DNA of 22,489 bases from a virus, in the IMG/VR virus record IMGVR_UViG_3300037042_003718, positions 1-22,489 of that record. The stretch is one strand, 5' to 3'. A model generated the notes under the pieces. It was not told where the DNA came from. It saw nothing but the letters and a program-made list of their open reading frames with translations, and did no database searches. Position 1 is the stretch's first letter. Each line of letters opens with the position of its first letter. A program made the position numbers and the translations under genes. This document shows positions 6,380 to 11,616 of the stretch, in pieces.

Positions 6380-6522
6380 AATCATAAAGCAGTGTCGGGA
6401 TACCTGATACCCAGGCTGCAATCAGTGGTGGGGCGCGAACACCATAGAAGAACGCGAAGGGCTAGTATTACACTTCCCAGACCTTGATCGGGTCTGGAAA
6501 AAGGATTCAACGCCCGACTTTA
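6380..6522 (+). ncRNA. unassigned structured RNA upstream of tRNA-Tyr
   Basis: No reading frame of note. The stretch folds into a closed multibranch shape: GTCGGG (6394-6399) pairs with CCCGAC (6513-6518). Inside are CCTG/CAGG (6403-6406/6412-6415), TGGTG/CACCA (6426-6430/6440-6444) and a 7-bp hairpin, CCAGACC/GGTCTGG (6477-6483/6491-6497). The start mimics a tRNA (stem, then TA, then a 4-bp D-like arm), but there is no normal anticodon or T arm. I do not recognise a family; motifs of RNase P RNA, SRP RNA and tmRNA are absent. Its place in an RNA cluster supports a real transcript. Exact ends are guesses. Confidence 0.5.
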
Positions 6523-6605
6523 GCGAGTGTACTCAAGCGGTCAACGAGGACAGATTGTAAATCTGTTGGCATTTGTCTACGAAGGTTCGAATCCTTCCGC
6601 TCGCA
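6523..6605 (+). tRNA. tRNA-Tyr (anticodon GTA)
   Basis: An 83-nt class II tRNA. The acceptor stem pairs GCGAGTG with CGCTCGC, discriminator A. The anticodon stem ACAGA/TCTGT encloses loop TTGTAAA (anticodon GTA). A long variable arm follows, as bacterial tRNA-Tyr requires, then the T stem GAAGG/CCTTC with loop TTCGAAT. No CCA is encoded. Confidence 0.95.
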
Positions 6606-6611
6606 TTAAAA

Positions 6612-6619
6612 ACTAAATA
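6612..6619 (+). promoter_or_regulatory. possible late box ACTAAATA before the tRNA-like element and tmRNA
   Basis: ACTAAATA in the short gap after tRNA-Tyr. Predicted +1 is 6625, two bases before the 5' end of the tRNA-like fold. If used, the tmRNA would be made late. Confidence 0.4.
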
Positions 6620-6626
6620 ATTTTAC

Positions 6627-6722
6627 GTGTAGTTAAGCGGCTGAGGATAAACGGCTAGGCTTATATGGACCTAGGTTTCTAGAACCGAGGGTTGAGAATG
6701 GGTGCAAGTCCCTCGCTACGCT
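6627..6722 (+). ncRNA. tRNA-like element with enlarged T and anticodon loops
   Basis: GTGTAGT (6627-6633) pairs over all seven positions with GCTACGC (6715-6721), and directly inside it a perfect T-type stem GAGGG/CCCTC (6687-6691/6710-6714) abuts the acceptor strand, exactly as in a tRNA. TA follows the acceptor, then a D-like arm AGC/GCT with GG in its loop. The T loop, however, has 18 nt (6692-6709); deleting 11 of them (6694-6704) leaves TTCAAGT, a canonical T loop. The anticodon region (CTAGG/CCTAG) has a 10-nt loop, and GGTT/AACC could be a variable arm. It may be a decayed tRNA gene, a tRNA with small insertions, or a processing signal for the tmRNA behind it. Confidence 0.5.
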
Positions 6723-6785
6723 TTGGTATTGTTGATATTGGAACAAAAGTAGTTCAACACAAGGGTTCAATTCCCTTCTGGTCCA

Positions 6786-6883
6786 CTAGCCTAATTTAAA
6801 TATTTTCTGCAAATATTTGAAGATGGCGAATCAAGTCCTCTTGCAGAGGGGCAACGCTTGGAGTCCTAGGCTCCAAGCATTAA
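6786..6883 (+). other. intervening segment between tmRNA halves
   Basis: About 98 nt removed in two-piece tmRNAs. It holds AAATATTT twice (6798-6805, 6811-6818), a CCTCT/AGAGG hairpin (6837-6849) and a perfect 8-bp hairpin GCTTGGAG/CTCCAAGC (6856-6863/6871-6878) ending 5 nt before the 5' end of the coding half. The hairpins probably guide processing at both ends. Confidence 0.7.
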
Positions 6884-6979
6884 GGGCCCGAATTGGTTTC
6901 GATTGGCTACGAGTAGTGAAGAAGGAGATGCCCGACACGGGTAACAAGTGTCGTAAATAAACAGTTGCAAAAAATAATT

Positions 6980-7006
6980 GCTAACGAATTAGCAATGGCT
7001 GCTTGA
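6980..7006 (+). other. tmRNA tag reading frame (tag ANELAMAA)
   Basis: Resume codon GCT, then Asn-Glu-Leu-Ala-Met-Ala-Ala and TGA. It is preceded by GCAAAAAATAATT, which matches the conserved A-rich and TAGT-like region before the E. coli resume codon. With the tRNA-donated Ala the added tag is AANELAMAA. It is shorter than most bacterial tags (E. coli has ten encoded residues) and ends in MAA rather than LAA. Confidence 0.85.
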
Positions 7007-7045
7007 AGCAGTGGGGTTTGGTCTCCCGCATCTGAATCGACCCTG

Positions 7046-7074
7046 AACCCCCCTCAAAAGGGGTTTTGTTATTT
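7046..7074 (+). terminator. intrinsic terminator after the tmRNA
   Basis: AACCCC/GGGGTT (7046-7051/7060-7065), an 8-nt loop, then TTTTGTTATTT. It ends the RNA cluster immediately before the next promoter. Confidence 0.85.
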
Positions 7075-7100
7075 GACACGCCATAAATAAGGAGTATACT
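7073..7100 (+). promoter_or_regulatory. sigma70-type promoter (TTGACA-16-TATACT), predicted leaderless
   Basis: Consensus TTGACA at 7073-7078, a 16-nt spacer, TATACT at 7095-7100, then ATTCAT and ATG at 7107, so +1 falls on the A of ATG. A CATAAATA box (7082-7089) and an AAGGAG (7089-7094) lie inside the spacer. That Shine-Dalgarno could serve only transcripts that start farther upstream. Confidence 0.78.
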
Positions 7101-7106
7101 ATTCAT

Positions 7107-7280
7107 ATGCCTAATTCAAAACAACGTGTAACTTCTCGTACGCATAGAAAGCGTAAGACCCGTCTTCGTAATAACCGTCACAAGAGCCTCATGGAGGCTA
7201 AAGTTGGTACTCTTCGTGCGCTTGACGCGAATGGCCAACTACCTATTTCAGTCAAGCAAGTGAGACTGCCTAATGGCTAA
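7107..7280 (+). CDS. small very basic hypothetical protein
   Basis: 57 residues. Residues 1-27 are dense in Arg and Lys (KQRVTSRTHRKRKTRLRNN, then RHKS); the rest (MEAKVGTLRALDANG, LPISVKQVRLPNG) is beta-like. The basic half recalls small ribosomal proteins such as bL32 or bS20, but I cannot match a family, so this may only reflect RNA or DNA binding. A strong sigma70-type promoter fixes the ATG and indicates early expression. It overlaps the next gene by 8 nt (ATGGCTAA). Too short for many gene finders, yet well supported by promoter, spacing and coupling. Confidence 0.75.
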   Translation: MPNSKQRVTSRTHRKRKTRLRNNRHKSLMEAKVGTLRALDANGQLPISVKQVRLPNG

Positions 7281-7572
7281 GACTGCCACAGAAATGACTC
7301 TTGCCGATGTACGCAAGAAGTATGATTCTATCGATTGCTTCTTCACCTATTATGATGGTGAAAAGGCTGCATTTGATTTTTATGGCACCGATGCAACGGG
7401 TGCGGAAGTTCGTATTTCCCTTGGTGGATGCCCTGCTTGGATCAAGCACATGGCATTCGGTCCAAAGGACCCCCTAAATATCAGTGACGCAATGAGCCGT
7501 CACGTTCGATATGTGTCTGTCACGGACAATCGGGGCAAGTTGGTTTACGAACAGATTTTTGATACTAACTAA
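7273..7572 (+). CDS. hypothetical protein, early operon
   Basis: 99 residues, mixed alpha/beta: an N-terminal helix (EMTLADVRKKYDS), then strands with aromatic residues (CFFTYYDGEKAAFDFYG) and a C-terminal strand pair (HVRYVSVTDNRGKLVYEQIF). No recognised family. It is translationally coupled to the 57-residue protein by an 8-nt overlap and lies 8 nt before the next gene, so the four genes 7107-8227 form one operon. Confidence 0.75.
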   Translation: MAKTATEMTLADVRKKYDSIDCFFTYYDGEKAAFDFYGTDATGAEVRISLGGCPAWIKHMAFGPKDPLNISDAMSRHVRYVSVTDNRGKLVYEQIFDTN

Positions 7573-7580
7573 GGAAAGAT

Positions 7581-8015
7581 ATGAATAATTCAGATTTTAA
7601 TGATTTCAAGAATTGGCAGAATGGTGATGATGACGATGCCAATAATCCAAATAACAATCCCAATGGATTCTTCTTCTATGGCAACATGGGTCCGGAGTTT
7701 CGCAAGATGTGGAATGACATCAACAGTGGGCAAGACTTCACTGAAAGCATGAAGGAATATCTAAACATCGATGATATCATGAAAGAATGGGGTAAGAATA
7801 ATTCTAAGTCCAAGAACCCCATGAACAATCGTCGTCCAATGAAGAAGCCTCAGCCTGCAAAGACCACAACTACGTTCTCTCGTGAGGATTATGAGAAGCT
7901 AATTGAGATTCGTGGCTATCTAAACATTACCGAGCAGCGTGCTCACGTCAAGGCTCTAGATAAGCTTCTAAGTCAAATTGTAATTATTCCAATTGATCCA
8001 AAGGATAAGGCATGA
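7581..8015 (+). CDS. hypothetical protein with Asn/Asp-rich N-terminus
   Basis: 144 residues. Residues 1-30 are Asn/Asp-rich and probably disordered (NGDDDDANNPNNNPNG); then comes a helical part (GPEFRKMWNDINSGQDFTES), a basic Pro/Met linker near residues 75-95, and a C-terminal helical hairpin (FSREDYEKLIEIRGYLN, RAHVKALDKLLSQIVIIP). GGAAAGAT lies just before the ATG as a Shine-Dalgarno. Family unknown. It overlaps the following gene by 4 nt (ATGA). Confidence 0.75.
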   Translation: MNNSDFNDFKNWQNGDDDDANNPNNNPNGFFFYGNMGPEFRKMWNDINSGQDFTESMKEYLNIDDIMKEWGKNNSKSKNPMNNRRPMKKPQPAKTTTTFSREDYEKLIEIRGYLNITEQRAHVKALDKLLSQIVIIPIDPKDKA

Positions 8016-8227
8016 CAGATTACGTTCCCGGTTCTGCATATAAAAAGGGTTATGATACTAGAATGAATGGTGGCGACAAGGCTTCCGATATCTACGAATC
8101 AACTTCTGTATATTGGCAGGAATGGCTTGCTGGATGGGAAGATGCCCATAACAAGATCATTAATGAAGCCAGAGCAAACTCTGGTTGCACTAAACCGAAG
8201 TGTTGTAAGAACTTTATTCAGGATTGA
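8012..8227 (+). CDS. RMF-like small protein (possible ribosome modulation factor homologue)
   Basis: 71 residues. The segment from residue 9 to 46 (AYKKGYDTRMNGG, then Y...WQEWLAGWEDA) follows the RMF pattern A..GY...G......Y......WL.GW..A. RMF dimerises ribosomes and blocks translation in stationary E. coli. The RMF Cys-Pro-Tyr is only partly kept (a Tyr is present), and the protein adds a Cys-rich tail (GCTKPKCCKNF). If the match is right, the phage might act on host ribosomes early, since the operon has a host-type promoter. Related small phage proteins exist, so a different target is possible. It ends just before a bidirectional terminator. Confidence 0.6.
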   Translation: MTDYVPGSAYKKGYDTRMNGGDKASDIYESTSVYWQEWLAGWEDAHNKIINEARANSGCTKPKCCKNFIQD

Positions 8228-8252
8228 AAAAGCCCCCGAAAGGGGGTTTTTA
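8226..8252. terminator. bidirectional intrinsic terminator
   Basis: GCCCCC-GAAA-GGGGG stem-loop with an A tract before and TTTTTATT after, so it works from both sides. It ends the plus operon 7107-8227 and the minus gene 8253-9857. Confidence 0.9.
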
Positions 8253-9857
8253 TTATAGATGAGGCTTTAATATTGAGTTTAATTGAGCCAAAGTATCTGA
8301 ATCCATACTATGGCTGACACTTCCATATTCATCACCACTAATAGATACTGGAGATAATTTTGGATTGCCTTTCAATGGATCTAGTATTCTTGTTGCTTTT
8401 CTTGCTGTAACTCTTCGAAGATTTGGATGGGGATTTTCGCCACCTGCTTTTCTACTTCTTCTTTGATGGCCAGTTTCACTCAATCTTATTTTTCTTTCTG
8501 ATGTTGATCCAAGAACTTCGGGACCAGCCATATAATATCTTCCATCATTTCTTTTTACCATGAATGATGATTCTTTTGGATGAAATCCAGCTTCTTTGGT
8601 TGGATTATTTTGATAATGGTCATCCATTGCTTTTTTAATTGCAGAAGAAACATGTTCACCTTTTCTTACTCTCAATTCTTCCGATTCATGAGAAGTAGAA
8701 GTATCTAACAAATCTTTGACTTTTGGAATTTCCATAAATTCGTTTTTAGAAATTTCACTGCTAACATAAGCATCACCACTTGAAATATCTTTAACATCAA
8801 TAGCTTTTAAATTCATGCCACCATTATTATCAAAATGAATTGCATGCGTGTCTTTTGAAGTTGCAGAAGCTGGACTTAAAATTGTTGAATGTGTTGTATC
8901 AACATAAGTTTTTAAATGTTCTGGATTATTTTTTACTGAATGATAATTTTTTATATGGTTTATTAAACGAGCTTCATATTCACTTTTGTGAGCACGATTT
9001 TTTGTATTTCCATGTAAATCCACTAAACTTTTTATATGAGTTTGTAACTGTTCATGGTCGTCATCATGCGTGCGCGGTAAAACTTGTTTTTTTGTTTCCA
9101 TTATTAAAAAATCATCATCATCGAAATCATCATAATCTTCATTCAAAATATCCAATCCTTCTAGACCATATTCTTCCATGAAACTCTGTGGCTTCATGGA
9201 GATAAAATGAACTTCTCCAGTATCAGAGTTTCTTATGGCCATCTTTCCTTTGCCATTTCTTCTCTGATATCTTTGGAGATAAGACTTGCTTTCACTTTCT
9301 GGGACATGTCTCCATGCCTTTGCAGATTTGATTCCTTCATAGTCATCTGGACATACATCAAACATCTCACATGAATTTTCAAATCCCAAAATTGATTTTC
9401 TCTTCATCACACCTTTTTGCATTGGTGGATCATAGCCAGAAACACCACCAGTGTTGTTGGATGTTGCTGGACCGCCAAGATTGGCTGATCCCATTTCTTC
9501 AACCAGTTCAAGATAGCTCAGTTCACCATTGGATTCACTTGCAACCATTCCTTCGACAAAATAATTAAAATGCTCCGATTCCATTCCATAGTCCTGAGCT
9601 TCTTCAGAAAACATTTGAAGCGCTGGAATATAAGAAGCCAAGCTGGCCTTGGTTGTTCCGTAAGGAAGCTGTTCAAAGATCTTCTTTAACTTTATTACAA
9701 AGTATTCAAAAGGATCAATGCTGCTTTCTGGCTTTATTATATGACCGCTTGAATCAATAACCCCAGATGAATATGCGGACAATGATGTATAAGGTGCGCT
9801 GATTGCATCAGCAAACTTATAATAATAAAATGCTGGAACTAGTGGATCAGATCTCAT
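8253..9857 (-). CDS. large virion-associated hypothetical protein
   Basis: 534 residues. The N-terminal 85 residues (PLVPAFYYYKFADAISAPYT, then SIDPFEYFVIKLKKIFEQLP) form a well-ordered module of a type I associate with conserved hypotheticals in marine T4-like phages. Residues 240-252 are very acidic (NEDYDDFDDDDF). The middle (about 260-320) is helical and His/Lys-rich (HIKSLVDLHGNTKNRAHKS), and the C-terminal 150 residues are polar, with a basic stretch (GHQRRSRKAGG). No catalytic motif is evident. A late box lies 6 nt before the ATG, and it ends at the bidirectional terminator. A head or neck role is inference. Confidence 0.76.
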   Translation of the reverse strand: MRSDPLVPAFYYYKFADAISAPYTSLSAYSSGVIDSSGHIIKPESSIDPFEYFVIKLKKIFEQLPYGTTKASLASYIPALQMFSEEAQDYGMESEHFNYFVEGMVASESNGELSYLELVEEMGSANLGGPATSNNTGGVSGYDPPMQKGVMKRKSILGFENSCEMFDVCPDDYEGIKSAKAWRHVPESESKSYLQRYQRRNGKGKMAIRNSDTGEVHFISMKPQSFMEEYGLEGLDILNEDYDDFDDDDFLIMETKKQVLPRTHDDDHEQLQTHIKSLVDLHGNTKNRAHKSEYEARLINHIKNYHSVKNNPEHLKTYVDTTHSTILSPASATSKDTHAIHFDNNGGMNLKAIDVKDISSGDAYVSSEISKNEFMEIPKVKDLLDTSTSHESEELRVRKGEHVSSAIKKAMDDHYQNNPTKEAGFHPKESSFMVKRNDGRYYMAGPEVLGSTSERKIRLSETGHQRRSRKAGGENPHPNLRRVTARKATRILDPLKGNPKLSPVSISGDEYGSVSHSMDSDTLAQLNSILKPHL

Positions 9858-9863
9858 TTTAAA

Positions 9864-9871
9864 TATTTATG
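9864..9871 (-). promoter_or_regulatory. late promoter box CATAAATA fused to the upstream stop codon
   Basis: The TAA of this box is the stop codon of the 131-residue gene upstream. 6 nt (TTTAAA) separate it from the ATG at 9857. Confidence 0.72.
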
Positions 9872-10262
9872 ATTCAGTCATTGACAATTTACGATTGATT
9901 CTGTCATCAGTCCCCAATTTTTTATATTGAACTTCGGGAATGTCAATGATATTAAATTCCAGAAAAACTAAAAAAGACTTCAGGTATGCATGAAGTCTTG
10001 GTTCAAAGTTAAAAAATAATATTCTTGCACAATTTTCTTCACCAAATACATTTCTCAAAATAATGAGATGGTTTATTATCAAACGCTCTCTTATTGACTT
10101 CAATGTTCTTTGCTTATGTACTTTTTGCAGAAGGCGCTTGACATACTTGATTCTTTTCAGATCATCAGTATATTCATTTTTTCCAGAACACTGTGGATTA
10201 AAATAACAATTTTGACAGAATAAATTAAAATTTTCTTCTGTCAAAGGTTGTTTTGTATTCAT
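9867..10262 (-). CDS. conserved-type small phage protein, helical
   Basis: 131 residues from the ATG at 10262. An upstream in-frame start at 10322 would add 20 residues read from inside the preceding gene, so it is unlikely. Features: two Cys pairs near the start (FCQNCYFNPQC), then basic helices (DLKRIKYVKRLLQKVHKQ), LIINHLIILRNVFG, and HAYLKSFLVFLEF. The NHLI-x-L-x-NVFG and YLK-FLVFL blocks recall a small conserved protein of T4-like cyanophages whose function I do not know. It starts 7 nt after the preceding stop and is probably co-transcribed with it. Confidence 0.74.
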   Translation of the reverse strand: MNTKQPLTEENFNLFCQNCYFNPQCSGKNEYTDDLKRIKYVKRLLQKVHKQRTLKSIRERLIINHLIILRNVFGEENCARILFFNFEPRLHAYLKSFLVFLEFNIIDIPEVQYKKLGTDDRINRKLSMTES

Positions 10263-10269
10263 AATGGTA

Positions 10270-10827
10270 TTAGTGCATGCAGCCACAGTCAGAGCTACCG
10301 CCAACTTCTTGATTAGGTTCACTTGGTACGATGGCTAGGAATACACGGCGTAGCCCATTTGGATTCTTTACAATATTGACGGAAAGTTGTAGACCATGGC
10401 CTAGTTTCTCTGTGATACCATCGCCTTGGTTGAAGCCCTTCTTGCTAACATCATCATATGGATTTTGTCCATAGACACCGAGTTGGGGACTTCCATATTG
10501 AACTAATGGAATGTAAGTTAGTCCGTCATCACCTTCGGCTTGTTTGGAATTCTTTGCATCGAAGTCAAAGCCAAAGTGGTTGAGCTTGGTTTGTACAACT
10601 GCAAGCACGCCTTGGGGATCAATGTAATCTCTGGAGGAGAATGCACCTAGCATGGCGTTGATTGCGTCCAAGGAATGTGGAAGCTTGATATTGAAAGTTC
10701 CCTTATTGGAGAGGGCGCTCAGCTCACCTCTGCCGGGATCACCGATGTAAAGACCGCCACCAAAGGTATGTTCTGGGGCGTTTTCGTTTAGTGTATCGAT
10801 TTTGGATAATAGTTGTTTGAATTTCAT
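10270..10827 (-). CDS. hypothetical virion-type protein with T4-like capsid-targeting leader
   Basis: 185 residues. The leader MKFKQLLSKIDTLNE ends in L13-N14-E15, the (L/I)xE pattern cut by T4 prohead protease, and resembles that of the 789-residue neighbour (MNFKHLLTKLFEA). The rest is a globular alpha/beta protein (GGGLYIGDPGRGELSALSNK, NHFGFDFDAK, YIPLVQYGSPQLGVYG) ending in a Cys-rich tail (SSDCGCMH). No known domain. Its late box contains the stop codon of the preceding gene, and an AAGGA lies 7-11 nt before ATG. An internal head protein is the likely class; activity unknown. Confidence 0.74.
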   Translation of the reverse strand: MKFKQLLSKIDTLNENAPEHTFGGGLYIGDPGRGELSALSNKGTFNIKLPHSLDAINAMLGAFSSRDYIDPQGVLAVVQTKLNHFGFDFDAKNSKQAEGDDGLTYIPLVQYGSPQLGVYGQNPYDDVSKKGFNQGDGITEKLGHGLQLSVNIVKNPNGLRRVFLAIVPSEPNQEVGGSSDCGCMH

Positions 10828-10836
10828 GGCTTCCTT

Positions 10837-11616
10837 TTATTTAGACTGGTTTAAATGCCCCCAAAGGCTGGGGTTATAATCTAAATTTTGAATAGAGATA
10901 ATTGTGTTTTCTACAATCATGTTTTGAACGTCATTGGTTTGTTCACAAACATTATTATTTTCTTTTAACATGGAAGATACAGACTTTGAGCTCCATGTTC
11001 TGCAGGCCCAATAACGAGCTTTCCATCTTGGTCCTGGATTTTCACAATGATGTCTGGCACGGAAATTCTTGCGACGAGCTGGGTCATCGCGCTTGATTTC
11101 CATGTTTGGGTCGCCAAAATTAACTTTTACAACATTTCCCTTGTCATTCTTTACATAAACTTTATACTTCTTGACATCACCACGCATGATCTTGTTCAGC
11201 TTGACTTTTTTCTTTGAATCTTCGTAGATTTCAATTGCATCACCATATTCATTTACTGTGGTGTCGCGTACAGTGTCAACCAATCCCATCATTGCTTCTG
11301 GCAAGAAAGATTCTACGATTTCTTGGTTATCAGAAGTAGTCATGGTGACAGTTAGATTGCTTTCATTTATTTCTATACAATCAACATTAAATACTTTGCC
11401 ACTCTTATTGATGACAACATCATATGGCTTAAGATTTTGGGCTTGGATACCAGAGAAAGTCATGTTTACGACATTTCCGGTCCCTTCAACGACAAAGGTG
11501 GAAGAAAGTCTTGAATCAGAAGTCTTGATATCTGACTCGTCTTTTCTGAACCATTTGCCCAGACCAGACTTTTCAAATACCTTTTCTACTAATTTCTGTG
11601 CTCTTTTTGAAGTCAT
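10837..11616 (-). CDS. phage protein with conserved Cys/His basic motif, prohead-type
   Basis: 259 residues from ATG 11616. A TTG 6 nt earlier is in frame, but ATG is preferred because it overlaps the preceding stop as ATGA and has AGGA upstream. Residues 1-25 are a basic amphipathic helix (RAQKLVEKVFEKSGLGKWFR). Residues 40-165 are beta-rich. Around residues 168-212 lies the distinctive block GDPNMEIKRDDPARRKNFRA, RHHCENPGPRWKARYWACR, common in T4-like marine phage proteins as I recall. Its Cys and His residues could bind zinc. The late C-terminus is acidic to polar. Function unknown; its place in the late block suggests head assembly. Confidence 0.77.
   Translation of the reverse strand: MTSKRAQKLVEKVFEKSGLGKWFRKDESDIKTSDSRLSSTFVVEGTGNVVNMTFSGIQAQNLKPYDVVINKSGKVFNVDCIEINESNLTVTMTTSDNQEIVESFLPEAMMGLVDTVRDTTVNEYGDAIEIYEDSKKKVKLNKIMRGDVKKYKVYVKNDKGNVVKVNFGDPNMEIKRDDPARRKNFRARHHCENPGPRWKARYWACRTWSSKSVSSMLKENNNVCEQTNDVQNMIVENTIISIQNLDYNPSLWGHLNQSK
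10838..10845 (-). promoter_or_regulatory. late promoter box TCTAAATA fused to the upstream Lys-TAA stop
   Basis: The last codons TCT-AAA-TAA of the upstream gene form the box. 10 nt (AAAGGAAGCC, with a Shine-Dalgarno core) separate it from the ATG at 10827. Confidence 0.7.

Larger units (their letters stand above)
6723..7045 (+). ncRNA. ssrA: circularly permuted (two-piece) tmRNA
   Basis: tmRNA rescues stalled ribosomes with its SmpB partner and tags the peptide for proteolysis. Here the acceptor half comes first: T stem AAGGG/CCCTT with loop TTCAATT (6761-6777), then acceptor strand CTGGTCC and A (6778-6785). The coding half follows: GGGCCCG (6884-6890), the tmRNA-specific GGTTTCGA, PK1 (CGACAC/GTGTCG, 6933-6938/6948-6953), and the tag frame 6980-7006. 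The halves pair only in permuted order: GGGCCCG with CTGGTCC (6 of 7), and P2, TTGGCTAC (6903-6910), with GTAGTTCAA (6749-6757; one bulge). After the tag stop come CTGCTT/AAGCAG and further hairpins. The genome reads CTA, not CCA, after the discriminator. The outer ends are approximate. Confidence 0.9.

Noticed and set aside
6627-6785. Group I intron splitting a tRNA gene between the tRNA-like element and the tmRNA acceptor
   Set aside because: The stretch is too short, and I could not find the conserved P3-P7 core pairings. Acceptor and P2 pairing with the coding half explain the second part as tmRNA.
7474-7483. TAAATA in CCTAAATATC as a late promoter
   Set aside because: It lies mid-gene with no suitable start codon just downstream.
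8840-9181. A 113-codon plus-strand frame
   Set aside because: It is a shadow of the 534-residue minus-strand gene, with His/Leu/Phe-biased composition, no promoter and no ribosome site.
10263-10322. Upstream start (10322) for the 131-residue protein
   Set aside because: The added 20 residues look like a signal peptide with Ala/Val/Cys but are a shadow of the preceding gene's C-terminal codons. The ATG at 10262 lies 7 nt after that gene's stop.
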